Shown: positions 23,301 through 36,050, counted from the first letter of the stretch. The stretch is DNA of 64,000 nt from Argentina anserina (GCF_933775445.1 NC_065872.1:7006001-7070000), one strand, 5' to 3'. Notes: generated by a model not told the origin, from the letters alone. A program made the numbers and translations.

Positions 23301-24059
23301 GAAATTTTGGCAGCCGGTTCATCATGGTCTGATTCAACTTTAGCAGGTGGTTCATCATCCTCAGATTCAACCTTGGCAGGTGATTCATCATCATCTGATT
23401 CAACTTTAGCAGGCTGTTCGTCATCCACTGATTGAGAGTCCTCTAGAAACAGATTTTGAAAAGAAACAATTATGTAATATTATATAATAAAATGCTATAC
23501 TGAAAATTTATCGACTGTTATGCCCCTTAGCAGAGTTATATATAACTTGAATCCTATGCCTAGCAGAAAATGTCACGGTGCATTGTGATCTTCTACAAGC
23601 ATCAGCACACGATTAAATTTGCAGAATTATCTCGGGTCTAGCAATTATCTTTCCTATACTGGTGAAACTTACCGACTATACTCTTCCCTTTCTGATCTAG
23701 TTCGGAAAGGGACAATGCAATAGCACAATCTATGTCTTCTTCCTGCAATTCAAAAATAGACTTAGCACAATACAAGATAACAGTACCGCTAGCATAATCA
23801 GTCTGCAGGAATTTAATTGTTGAGCTATTTTGATCAATTAACTTCTGTGGTGTAAATTTCAGTCCACCTACTCTAGGGAAAAGATAGATCACCATGTAAT
23901 TAAATGTAAAGGGTAAGAAGAAGAAATGAACATTATAGAAGTAGACACAGTAATTACCACTGAATTTCGAGGCTCATCCCATGTTCTTTCATGTCCATAT
24001 TTACCATGATAGTGCCCTTTATGACTGGAACCTTTCAGAATCTTAGTCAGCCAACCCAT
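20387..24059 (-). CDS. DA1: DA1-type ubiquitin-activated LIM peptidase
   Basis: Coding exons (minus strand): 23958-24059, 23673-23742, 23145-23442, 22823-22943, 22598-22681, 21736-21855, 21346-21558, 21185-21247, 20964-21082, 20816-20874 and 20387-20724. All introns are GT-AG and phases join to 1587 nt, 528 aa, close to Arabidopsis DA1. Domains: [11 protein letters not shown] start; UIM1 (about 35-52, [15 protein letters not shown]); acidic repeats (63-117); UIM2 (118-131, [14 protein letters not shown]); LIM zinc domain from C159-x2-C162; and a C-terminal zinc peptidase with HEMMH at 406-410. DA1 limits organ and seed size by cleaving growth regulators after ubiquitin activation by BB/DA2-type E3 ligases. 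The start is the first ATG after a 5' UTR intron and matches the family start. A DAR paralogue is possible, but the length and both UIMs favour DA1. Confidence 0.95.
22082..22103. repeat. 22-base C homopolymer (G run on the DA1 transcript)
   Basis: An uninterrupted run of 22 C, followed by A-rich sequence, lies in the DA1 intron between exons 5 and 6. In the pre-mRNA it is a run of 22 G. Confidence 0.9.
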
Positions 24060-24089
24060 GCAAGAACTCTTACTTGCCAGGGCTGCCAA

Positions 24090-25250
24090 AACTATTTCCT
24101 GTCTCTAAAAAGAAAAGAAAAAAAAGAAATATCTCATTTGCAAAAACTAAAGCCAAACAGCTAGCAGATACAGGACATACGAAAAGATGTTGAGTGACTG
24201 ATATACATTTTTAATCCCATTAACTATAACAGGACTACGTTAGAATCATTCAAGAGTTGATACAAAGATCAAAGAGCAGGTCCAGTAAAGACTATGAAAT
24301 CAGTTAGCAAAGATGAGAAACAGTATGAAAAACACTAATATTCAGTTAAAGTGAAGAAAGGAAAGTAAATCAAATTCATGTCGCAATATCATCACAACGA
24401 CATTCACAAACAAGAACCAGATAAACTGATATGTTGCATAGAGGTATTCATGGATCATTTCCAAATTTATTGAGCACGCCACAAAAAGATGAGCAAATGA
24501 ACTAGTCAGAAACTAGAGGGGACAGAGATCTAGAAATTTAACCACACATGTTACAAACTACCAATTTTAATCACAGAACAGCAGAAACCACAAAATCATC
24601 CTGCAAACTCAAGCTCATGATTCAATAAACTTCTGATATTTAATCTGTGGCAGCCAATAAGCTCAATCCAATTCGAACTGACTAGTTTACCTATACTCAC
24701 TCAAAAGCTAAAAGCAACATATACACGAACCTATCAGCGTATCACCCACCCCAGATGCAAACTAGCCCAAAAAGCTTCCACCTTTACCAAAACTCCAATA
24801 TCACAGGACAATCATAATCCAATGTAAACAGCAAATGAATCAAATATCATCAACCTATTCATATCAAGACACACTTGACCACCGTTAACACATTAAAGAC
24901 TGAAAATTTTAAGCAATGGAGCATTCAAACAAGGAAAAGAGGGAGAATGAAATGAAGAAAAGAAAACAACAGCAACATCAAGTCTCTCAGAAAGTACTGT
25001 ACCTGAAACAGGTTTAAGAATCTGCAGAATCTGATGAATCCCAGATCAGATAAAATTCCCAATTCCTAAGATGCATGGTCACCTATGACTCCTATGGGGA
25101 CCCAAAAAAGATTTTTCCCCACCCTGCAAATCCCTCAAAGACTCGACCTTTCTTTGATCAGAGTCAGTTAACCAACCAGTCCAGTACACAAGAGGAGTAA
25201 AAGAGGAAGCCAACTACTAAACTCCTACGCAGAATTCAGGTCCCAATTCG
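24090..25250 (-). other. DA1 5' leader: untranslated exon and 5' UTR intron
   Basis: On the minus strand a cttttctttttag-like acceptor lies about 40-50 bp before the start codon. A matching donor, CTGTTTCAG|GTACAGTAC, ends an untranslated exon at about 25012. The exon probably runs up to around 25200-25250. The roughly 0.9 kb intron is AT-rich. The transcription start is not visible. Confidence 0.55.
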
Positions 25251-28200
25251 AAAAGGGTAACAGAAAAATGGGATTTTTCTTATCTACTATGCCTTTTTCC
25301 TTAAAGGCCACAAAATAAGACAGATTTTCAAGATGGAAGGAATCAAAAACCCAGACCCAATATTGGAAGAGGTTGTTGTTGTATGCAATAATCGAATTGC
25401 ATTGAATTTAATGCTCAAAATGCTTTGTGCTTTGATTTCTCTCAACGTGGGTCCTCTACCAAATTCTTCCACCACTCTCCCACTAAATGTCAAAAACCCC
25501 ATGAGAACCCTTTTTCTGGTTGACAGAGACTCATAGAAGCTGATGGTTGATCCTCCATTGTTTTCTTTTTTTAGTGACCACTGTGATCTCAATGTGCAAG
25601 TCTCCAACTTTCCTCAATGCCCAGAGCCTCTTATACTTCTCCTTTCTAGTTTCTAAGCTACTCCATTTTGCCGCTTTCAAGTACTATTCAAAAGCTTTTA
25701 TACTCGTAAATCAAAATTTATTGTATTCACTATGTCTACATATATGAATAATTGTTTTACATTTTTGTTCTTAAATTATATCTATTATCGTGTATCTACA
25801 CGATGTCATCTTATTCGCTAATATATATTTATAGACATGATCGTGTAAGAAGAATTTTCATTATAGAACTTTCGGTTTTTTGGTTGCATTGTTCCAAATC
25901 TACTATTATAGTTTTTCAGAATTGCAGATCCCTTAGACGACATCAAGAGACATTGTATCACCAAATCAAGACACTTTACCGAACGTGATTCATAATTCAA
26001 ATAGACAACTCAGCCATGCAATGCAACTACTACTAATTGTTTATCATTTCGTGCAACCAATTTTGATGTAGTTCAGTGCAATTATCTATTCGTTGAATGC
26101 TTTTATAATGCTAAAACGAATCATTTTCAATGCCTTGACATCATGACATCTTTGATGAAAATGGTATCCGTCATCCGTAGTTCGGGTCACCATGGTCACC
26201 ATGTTCATCCCATGACTAATTCGACGTGGTATTGTTTGGATCTCAAGCATCATAGTGTTCTTTTCTCTAGTCGATCTATGCTCATTTAATTATCCTAAAA
26301 TCCAAATATCACTGATTTTCGCTAAGCTTTAAAATCTTTTTGATCGGAAGTTCAACATGAAAATTTAATCGTGTACAACTTTAAAATATACCGAGAAGAA
26401 ACAAGTCTTGCTGTACAAAATATAATGCAAATATGCAAATGAGTGATGATCTCTTCTTCATTGTGGAAGATAAATCTTGGCTACACTGACATATCATTCT
26501 TGCTGGCCCAACTCATAGTGTTGGGTTATCTTCAACGTACGTCAATGATCAGGGAACATTTGGGTTTCTACTTTTGAACTTTAGAACAGTTGGAAGATGA
26601 TGTACCTCTATGATAATGTTGGTGTGGAACCTTCCTGAATCATTACATACCTGAGCTGACAATAGTGTACCCGGAACCTTACCCACGGATTATATTGTTT
26701 TATTCTATAGTGTTGGCGACGATAGGCCATATCTCCAAGATAATAGAAGAAAACGTATATGCATTGGCTTTTTCTTGATAGTCAAACAAAACAAAACAAA
26801 ATTATATGGTGATTAAGTGGTAAAAATTATTCGAAACAGAAGATCAGGTCACATTAGGCCAATTACTTTAGAGGAAGAAACACTGTGAGTGATATTTTTT
26901 TAGGCCAACATTCCAAAATCTAATACAATTCAATGAATTCATTCAGCCACCAAATACGCCCCCCAACATATCCGGTCAAAAAAGAAAACCAACTTAATAC
27001 TCATTTATTCATCTCTTTCGCAAAGTACATAGAGAGCTAGAGACATAAATATGAATATATGATGCTCCTAACTCGATCGTGATTCATCTTTAGGACAGAT
27101 AATCAACTAGCTTGCTTATATAATCAATAGTTTTGTGATTTCGAATGAAAATAAAAGTGGGGTGAAACGTCACATTCTGCTTTATCACTTGAAAATAGCA
27201 ATCTTGTTATGCTACCAATGTCTTTGTTAGCCTGGTCGTTGTGTCACTTCCTCTTCATTCATTTGTGTGCGTTTCATGGCACTATATGCACATGCACTTG
27301 CAGCATAACCACGAGTATTTGGTAATTTGGATTCGTTCAATCCATGTCAAATGTTATCACGCATGACTGATGATATTTGGTGGATCATGGTGGTTTGATA
27401 TTACATAATCAAGCTTTTGCATATAACTCATGGACATCTTTTGACAAAGATGGCAAAAGGTTAGATATTTAAATTTCCATTTCTTCTCATTTTTTGGGTA
27501 TGCCATTCCATTTCACTTCGTCACGTACACCATTCTCGATCACCTTGGTATTGTATGCATGGCTTATGACTTGAATTTATTTACAGAAACAAAATCTATC
27601 ATCCAGCACAAACAAACAAAAATATTATAGATGGGGTTTCTTACTTTGATATAAATTAAACAAGAGCCCGACCAACATGTCATTCCAATCAACTAACATA
27701 TCCACTGTTGAAGATGCCTAACTAATGAGTGAGTTAATTTACCGGAAATTTTTCATTTTCTTTACTATATCCTATTAGAAGATATATTCCTTGTAGGAAA
27801 ATGACTACAAGGATTTCAAAGTTAAACAGGGAAAAGCCGCATCTATATATAACTTGAAAACCCAAATCAAAAGGTACAACATAATATCTTCATGACAAAC
27901 AAAGCTACAAAGATGAGATGTACCTGCACTCTGCCGCAGCTCAAGCTTGACATTACATCCCAAGAACCCAATACACAGAAGAATGTAATGCTCATGAGGA
28001 GTATCAGTGTTAATCCTAGTAATTCTCAAGAACAATGCTCGTCAATGGGCAGGTCTTAGTACATTTAGATAAAGTGACGGGCCAAGTCGGACCGGGTATT
28101 TTCACAAATATGAAGATCCAAGTCTGCCCATATAAAGCTGGTCTTGCGGATTATTATGGGCCAAACTTTGCGGGTTTTTATAAAAAAACATAATACTATT

Positions 28201-28640
28201 ATTTAAGGGTTTAGAACAATAAAATAATTCATGGAAAACATTCCAAAAAAAAGTCACAAATAAATTCTAGTTTCGAAATATTGTCGATCGACACCAGTAG
28301 ATGTGATGGATATATATTTTTAGGGACCATGTAAAAATTTCGTCCATTTTGGACATGGTTTGACCGTCCGTACCAATAGTCAACCAGAAAAGATGTGTTT
28401 TGACATATTAAAACCTCATTGACCGGAACTTTGTCAAATGGGTTTCCTCGGTGCGATCGCGCATGATCGGTGACAAAAATTAGGTGATTTCAATTATGAA
28501 AACAGCTTTCGGCATTCGCATCTGGCAATGGGTCCTCCCTTATGACATAATTTTTTGTCTCTTTGTTTCTTCGGTTCTTCACTTTCAATTTATATGGTTT
28601 TGTGAAAGAATGTAATGGGTCGTCCACTCTCGTCCAGCAA
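25251..28640. other. Intergenic: DA1 promoter side and anonymous AT-rich DNA
   Basis: No gene or clear mobile element recognised. The first few hundred bases are presumably the DA1 promoter. Around 28330-28520 the base composition changes (a GC-richer block with ggtgcgatcgcgcatgatcgg), suggesting an unidentified repeat fragment. Confidence 0.4.
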
Positions 28641-28644
28641 AGGT

Positions 28645-29190
28645 AGAATTGAGGGTTTCACAAATTACTGTGCCGAGTCACAACATTAGTCACACTACCA
28701 GTTACATTACCCGTCACAGAACAATGTTAGTGTGACTGAGAGTGTGACATGGAATGTGGCTGACTAGTTTTGAAGTCACAAAAGTATTATGACTATTGGT
28801 GCAGCTACTAGTGTAACAACATTAATGTTGATATTTGATTGTATTAGTTTATTTGAGAAGTTCAAGATCACATAACAACAATCGAATGTTCGTTATTTCT
28901 ATCTTTTCTAATCTTCTTCCTTTTTTTCACATTTTCATTTTATCACAACATAGCCACATAATGCAGTCACAAGTGATGTCACACTACCAAATACAATGGC
29001 AGTCACAATGTCAATATTGTATCTATCACTGTGACTGCCAGTGTGACATGCAGTGTAATTGACAGTGTGACATGCAATGTAATCGATAGTGTAACATGTT
29101 GTGTGACAACACTGTAGCTACCAGTGTGACTGCTAGTGTGACAATATTCATAAGGTGCCGAGAGAAATTTGTAAATTTATAAAATTATGT
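28645..29190. repeat. Cluster of GTGTGAC/GTCACAC motifs, possible non-autonomous element
   Basis: Many copies of agtgtgac, in both orientations, occupy 28675-28760 and 28970-29145, separated by AT-rich sequence. The borders (tttcacaaattactgtgccgag near 28655 and, inverted, gtgccgagagaaatttgtaaa near 29155) look like diverged inverted repeats. Dense short motifs near both ends resemble the subterminal repeats of some DNA transposons. No class can be assigned. Confidence 0.45.
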
Positions 29191-29813
29191 TAAATTCGAA
29201 AAATATCAATATGAATGTGCTCAGAATGAAAAGAATAGCTAGATTTATGGAGTTTTGGGCTCCGGTTTCGCTGAAAAAACTTGGAGCACCACTATGAACG
29301 ACAGCAGCCCCTTGCGATGTTTATGCGCCTTGTACGGTAGTCGGTTCGGAGTGGGTATGACATCAAATGAAAGAGGGAAGACATATATTTCCAACGGTAT
29401 CAACCACGCTCAAATTCATCGTCGAACGGCAAAGTTATGACTGAAATTAGAAGAAGAACAAAAAATAGAAAGATGAAGAGTGTGAGAAAGGGTAAAAAGT
29501 CAAGAAAAATTAAAAGAAGTGGACTATTTTATAATTTTATTTAAAGCTTGTTGACTTTATTCTAATTTTTATTTAAATGAGATGATCATCTTATTATTAG
29601 ATTTTTTTTATTGATCTTTTTATAATTTTTTAGTACTAATATATAATTTGCCCTTTTTTATAATCTTCCCAAAAAAATTGTTAGAAAAAAAAAGCTTGCA
29701 TTTCTGTAATGCAGGCTACATTTTCGGGTTACATTATATTAGATCGTGACACGTGTACATAGCCATAAGCATGCAGATATATGAAGATTACTAGCCCTAG
29801 TTAGGAGTGAATG

Positions 29814-30084
29814 CATTGGCGGATGCCTGAAGAGACCAGAGGGGGTTGTGGCCCCTGCGGGAGAAATTTTTTCCCCTCTACATTATAGTATAATTATAAT
29901 ATTATTGCTATAAATGAGGTGTAGTTGATATAGTTTTGGTACAATTACATATAGTTATGGTATAATTGCCTTCTATTTATGGTATAATTGTGTATAAATC
30001 AATATTTAATTATATACTTTGATATATATTGACCCCTCCGAAAATTTTGGACCCTCTGAAAATTTATTTCAAGATTCGCCACTG
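29814..30084. mobile_element. Non-autonomous hAT element (271 bp)
   Basis: Ends are cattggcggatgcctgaa and, reverse-complemented, cagtggcgaatcttgaa, a typical plant hAT terminal repeat. A perfect 8 bp target duplication, AGTGAATG, flanks it (29806-29813 and 30085-30092), the size made by hAT transposases. The interior is AT-rich and non-coding. Confidence 0.9.
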
Positions 30085-30254
30085 AGTGAATGGTAAGAAA
30101 GCTATAAATCTTGTAATAACACGGTTTAAATTTTCACCATGGAGCATCGAGTAATCCCTCTTTGCTTCTGATTGGAAACATAATCCTTACGGGATAGTGG
30201 CATGGGTAGTGAAGTGTTAAACGAAAAGAAACATATCAAGCACTAAAATCAAAG

Positions 30255-30538
30255 ATGGCAATGATTAACTCTCAAGACACGAAGGTAAGTACATCTAGTT
30301 CGTTCTCTTTCCCTCCTCCTTATAACTACGTCTCCCGTGACAAACCTATGGACCGGGAATACTATGCTTCCAGACAGCGATTCCTCCGAAGCTACCCTTT
30401 TACCAGGAAAGAAGACATTACGGCCGGAAAGAAACCAAGAAGTGGTTCAAGACCAACGTGGAGAAGTCGAAGAATATTAAATTGAAAGCTAGTTGTCTAT
30501 TGTGTATCACAGTTCAGACGGTCATCAGATTTAACTAG
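30255..30538 (+). pseudogene. Small plant protein gene, frameshifted
   Basis: An ORF from ATG 30255 encodes a Ser-rich start, then SRDKPMDREYYASRQRFLRS and YPFTRKED before running into a basic out-of-frame tail (stop at 30485). In a second frame the sequence continues TKKWFKTNVEKSKN and onward to a TAG at 30536-30538. Joining the two frames would give a small basic protein resembling an uncharacterised plant family I recall as having a REYYxSRQxFLRSY core. A one-base indel near 30410-30430 would explain the break. A sequencing error is equally possible. Function unknown. Confidence 0.45.
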
Positions 30539-30944
30539 ATACAACGCTGCTTCTTCATACGACAAGATCGAGACCTTTATATATTTTGCAAAATGTAACT
30601 TAGTCTGTTGTAATATGGGATATATCGATCCCTCATGATCAATGAGCCAACTACGATTTTAACTTTCCGGTAGATAAGAACTCATTACGGTTATATCAAG
30701 TTATGTCAGGTTAATTACCTTATGTTATTCTTGGATTTGCAATAAGCTTTCAAAAAACTCAATACACAGTTTAATAAGGCTACGTTGTGGCACATATACC
30801 GCAAAACAATCAGGCTCTATTTGATATTCGACTTAATATAACCTGATACTAACTTGAATGGTTAAATGGTTAAGGGTAGTGAGATTAGTTCAGTTATATC
30901 TCTAAATGCATGAATCAGTCAATCGATCTAATCATCAATTAACA

Positions 30945-31433
30945 TGTTGGTATAGGCTTATGCCTGACCATAATCAACAACTGGAATTAGCACAGCTAAG
31001 CCCAAGAGGAGCTCGAAACCTCAGCACCGGTGTGGGGACAGCCACGTCAGCTGCGCAAGGGGCCGCAGTACGGCCCAATCCGACTACGGACACGCGCACC
31101 GAAAATGGTTTCAAAAAACCCCTTTAGATGGAGCAAGTCCCACATCTAGAGATGAATGTTTGGCTCATCTCTACTCAGCTGTTAAAAAGGTCAAACTTTT
31201 TACCATTTCAAGTAAGCAAGCTAAATTACTCACTGTTACTTTGTCAAAATTAGCATTCACCTGACTTAAGCATCGGAGAGTTGAAGACCACGCCACCGTG
31301 GTCTCTACTCTAACGAGATGTGCTATTTGTGATAGGAAGAAGAGCAAGGAGCACAACGCAGTATAGATTAGCGTAGTGGCGTGAATTACATCGTCGTAGT
31401 AGACTGCATTAACATTGGCGCCGTATGTGGGAA
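30945..31433 (+). mobile_element. Gypsy (Tat-type) 5' LTR with primer site, rest missing
   Basis: A stretch beginning TGTTGGTATAGG and ending CATTAACA (30945-31414) is followed one base later by TGGCGCCGTATGTGGGAA (31416-31433), the primer-site region seen in plant Tat-type gypsy elements. No gag, pol or second LTR follows, so this is a truncated end. The left border is inferred only from the TGTT/AACA pairing. Confidence 0.6.
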
Positions 31434-32389
31434 TCGAAGAGGAATGATTATATTGAACCCTTAATTTCCTGTTGGTCTACCCTCGGAGCCCCAAGGAGTA
31501 CTGATACTGAATTCCAACATGAAAGAACAAACTCTGAATCACATGTGGTACTGAACGAAAGAACAATCCAGACAGTATATGCAAATGCATTATGCATCAG
31601 ACTTCTATCAATCAGAGTTTGTTACTCAAAGGCCCAAACCCTAAGTTGGACTGTAGTCTACTTTGCACTATATATTACATATAGGGCTACTATCCTTTCA
31701 ACTCAAAAGCTTATTATCGAATATCGATCGTATATTTATGAATGGAGTCAAAGTTTATTGAAGACACCCGGAGCAAATGAATGCGAATAGGAAACCTATA
31801 TATGTACGCAAATAAGAATCACATCCCGTTGTTACGGTAAAATCATGATAATGAAGTAATATTTCCAGTTCTTTTCATTCGACATCACCGTACTAGCGCG
31901 TTAGAACTCTCGTTCCTTCATATTCTGAACAACTTAACAAATGACATTTGCGCTGAATCAATCAACTTTATCTAGTAGATCAAAACCACAAGTCTTTGCT
32001 GTTTATAGTTTCATTAAACGATGCTTGAGGTACCCGCAACTAGTGCCAACTTCAAAAGACACAAAAGTAATATATCGTTACATTTGTACGTCAGAACTTG
32101 CATCAGTCAAATTTATCTTGGACTACCATATAGATGCTCCAAAGTACATCTTCCATTTCTTTCACCATATAGCCGGAGGCAATGGCTTTGGATGAACTAT
32201 CGAGTAAAGTGTACAAAATACAGTTAAATGAGAAAAACACCAAGATTGAAAAAGAGGTTTCGTTGTTCTCTTGTAGTCCTAAACCAAAGCAAGACCGACC
32301 CTCCCAAAAGGACCTCTCTCACTCTCTCGATCCCTCCCCCTCACCCATGCAATGCCCTTACCCTACAGCTAGCCTGTCACCCTATCTTT

Positions 32390-32772
32390 TACCAACACGT
32401 GTCCCGTCCGAAACCCTGCTCCGTCGCTTTGGACCACCCGGCTCACGTGGCCGGTGGCCATCCCCTGCCGGAAGTGCCACGTAGACGCCCTACTCTCAGC
32501 CAGATGTGCCGGAGAGGACCACCTTGGAGATATGTATACAGAGCAGCAGCACCTCCATTTTTGTGATCAGAGGTGGTAGTACTGGTGCTAGCTGCTGCTC
32601 TATCATCTTAAGCTTTCAATAATTTCAAGTCGTTTTCTTCATGGGGCCAACCATGCCTAAAAGGCCTCCAAGCCCAAAGCTGTTGCCAACGAATAATTTT
32701 TTAATTTTTTTGCTTTTGATGCTCAAACCGTTTTCAATGCGCATCTGTAAATCACAAGATCAGAGTATCTAA
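32390..32772 (+). promoter_or_regulatory. G-box cluster followed by a 43-codon ORF; possible unannotated transcript
   Basis: After a CT-rich stretch come three ACGT-core sites: ACACGTGTC (about 32396), TCACGTGGC (about 32443) and GCCACGTAG (about 32476), typical of bZIP/bHLH binding sites. A TATA-like tatgtata lies near 32531. Downstream, ATG 32641 opens a 43-codon ORF (MGPTMPKRPPSPKLLPTNN, then a hydrophobic Leu-rich stretch) ending TAA 32770-32772. There is no homology evidence; it may be chance. Confidence 0.25.
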
Positions 32773-35296
32773 TTTGTACTATGCAATTTAACTAACAACT
32801 GACGTCAATTCACCGCCATTCATTTTACTCGATTATTCTTTCAAGATCCACACAAATTTATTATGTATGTAAACAAATTTTCATTGGCAGCGTTAACTAG
32901 TTAAAGAAATCCTTGCAAATAGACATTTATAAGATACGTACGTCTATCAGTGAACAAAACTGTTAGCATCTTGATGAAATATTGAAATTTTTAAATTTGT
33001 AAGAGGTACTATCTGATATGAAGTATCAATATCGAAAATTTTATAACTAGGAGACTCAAAGTGAATTCATCAGAAGTTTATCTGATGAGAAATGCAGAGC
33101 TATAGTAGTTGTATCCTGTATTTCTATTATTCTATATATGCTTATCATCATTAAAAAATTAAGAACAATTAAAGAGTATGAAAATGATTAAAAGAGGAAA
33201 GTAATAAAATCGAAAAGGGAGAGTGTAAAACTATTATCTCGAAAAGGGTGGAGCTATATACCATGAGAATGTTAGTGAATTGACCCACTCCAGACAAGGA
33301 CATTGTTGTTTCCTTCTCAAATCCCAAGGAAAAACCACCAAACTCTTAAGATTCTGCCCGCCATACCCATAGTGCATGCCTCTGCTTGTTTGATTAATTA
33401 GGGTTTTCATATTTCTCCTATTTTATTGATAAGGCCTAGCTAGGGTTTTCTAATCATGATTTGTTCATATCTCTTTGGAGATATCATACACAGTCAACAC
33501 TCTAAACGGTGTTTTTTTTTTTTGCCTTCTTGTGCTCTAGCCTCTATGCTCCAATAGAATCGAGAGCTGAAGAGAGCTTCTACATTGAGCTAATAATTTG
33601 TGTCCATTCTCATCATTTAGAAGAATTTGATGTAAAATATGGAGGAGCGACGTCCTAGTTCACATTTAGTGACATCCAAGTTTACATGCATCCTTCTCAA
33701 CTTGACCAATACTCTATTGTTCTTTGCCAAAGGAAAAGAAAATCATATAATATAACAATGTACTAAATATGTTTCCTATTTTCTAATGATTATCGAGGAA
33801 AGTAGAAAAAGTGCTTCTCTAATGTGTCTCCATCTCTTCAATTTTCAATTAAACTTAATTTAGAGCTAATTATTTACCTAGTCGTTCATACTCATTACTT
33901 AATTATTACATGCAATATCGTTTAATAGCTCGGGAAACTGTTAGGTACGACTATATATAAAAAGATGATTTCCTAGTTTAATATCTCACTGACCTGTCCA
34001 TGCTTACAGATGACAAAAAACCTAGTAGTTTCCTATAAATATTGCTAATTTGTTTCAAATTGAACAGTATTTGTTTGTTTGTTTCACTAAATTAACAACA
34101 AATCTTCAAGGAAGTTACGTCTGAAATGAACCCTTTGAATTGGACGGCGTTCTGCATAATACTCTAATCAAATCTGCGTCGACTCAACCTTAATTAATTC
34201 AACTTACTGGACCAATGGGAGGAGTGAACTTTAAAATACTAGGCGGTTTGGTGGAGTGAATGACTCACGAGGCTTATTTTTAAAAATACAATCGAAAGGT
34301 TTAAGCGATTAAGGAAATTGGTTTGTTGGTGCTTAACATCATTAGGTATGCCTGGTATGGATTGCCTCTTATTTAATTAATTACAGACATGAAGAAAACA
34401 AGCTAGTAATTAAGTTTCAAGTCCAATGTGAATGTTCTCATCAAAGTATACAAAAATTGAAGGACTTCTCTCCTTTATTCTTCTTCTCGGGTTTGGCAGC
34501 ATATATGTACGTATGTAATGCGCTACTGGCCTTGTATGCAACTTTCTTCTCACAATAGTTTATCTTTATAATGGCATGCTGAATGTATAAAAAAAAAAAT
34601 TACAATCGCTTCAAAATCTCATTGTTAATTTTCAAACGTATAATAATTTTCCCGAGAGTCGATCAGGATCTGGGAAATTTGAGACCGAAGAACCATATAT
34701 GGCGTTGTCATCTCATGGAGAGTGATGGAACTCATTAGCTACTAGATAGCTAGGGTTGAGGGCTTTCTGTCATCTTCATTTGGATACTATTAGAATCTAC
34801 GAGTGGCGTACGTCAACTTGCTATTGCCAGGACCAAAAATACAAAAGAAAAGCTTTTTGACATGCTCATCCTCGATCTGTAATATATGTGCTAATTCGAC
34901 ATTGGCTTCATGGAGATAAATTGCCTGCACTTATTGTGGCAGCAGATGATTGTTTTAGATCAGTTCTTCTTTTCTTTTTCTATTTACTCAAACAGAAAAT
35001 AGTTCAGCTAAAATAATCAAGTGACATTTTACTAACACTAGGAAGAAAATAAAAGAGATATGAAAAACCTCTAGGGTTAGGTACCGGTATTCTCTGGTAC
35101 TCGAACTCAGCTCTGAAGAATTTTGATCAAAACACCCCTGGTTAGGATTGTTCACCACTAGATCCATAAGTGTTTCAATCATAGTTGCCTTTACCGAACA
35201 TTCATACAGGTTAGATCTGATTTTGATTTCTGAACAATATAGGCGCGTATCCTTATCCAACGAAGGATCAATTAATTACTTTATCTGGATAATAGT

Positions 35297-35331
<35 letters not shown>

Positions 35332-36050
35332 ATGCAGTGCCAAACTATTAAAATTGAGCTACAGTTGTGTCTTCGGTCTCAAGTATCAGTGATGTATGAG
35401 AACCAGAATATGAACAAATTTGTGACATGATTTATAGGTAGGTCCAATTTCACTCCTATAAAATCACCATCATCGACTTCAAGCATCACAGAGAGACTTG
35501 TGTATAGTTTCTGGAACTGCTGAGGTGAATTTGAACTGGGGAGAAAGGGCCCCCAGCTGTAAGCATCATAGACTCAGTTTATACGTACAGTATATAAAAC
35601 CAAGCAAGGTTTGTTTTTAACTTTCTTTAGATAAGTCACTGTTCTTAAACCTGCTTCAAAAAGCGTATATGTAACGCCATGAATTACTTTACATATTAAT
35701 GAAAAAGTATATGTCATAATCGATCTCCCTTGATAAATACTGTGGAAATCTGAACTGGATCGATGATGGCACTATAAGAGATATATATCTTTTATCTTTA
35801 TGCAACTTGGCTGAGTTTACAACTTTGCAATCAAGAAATGAGAATATCATGGTTTTTTTTCTTTTTTAATTGAGTTTTGGGCTCATTTCAAGTTATCATG
35901 GCATCTAGTTCTAGGAATATACTGAGTATACAGTTTGTTTGTTTTTTTGGACCGGTGGCCGGAGCTAATATTGAATTAGCATCATTAACCTGCAACGATT
36001 AATTGTTTGAATTTCATGATCTCACGTAACCAAAAATGCAAGCCATGCAC
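32773..36050. other. Intergenic, AT-rich; (TA)n repeat
   Basis: No gene or element recognised. A (TA)n microsatellite lies at about 35300-35329. Confidence 0.45.

Noticed and set aside
22817..23302. 161 aa plus-strand ORF
   Set aside because: Antisense to DA1 exons 3-4 and the intron between them.
24060..24089. Upstream extension of DA1 (AALASKSSC before MGW)
   Set aside because: The extended frame begins with TTG, not ATG; ATG at 24059 gives the family-typical MGW start.
31941..32566. Two overlapping Pro/Arg-rich plus ORFs
   Set aside because: Low-complexity CT-rich DNA read in two frames at once; more likely promoter or leader than protein.
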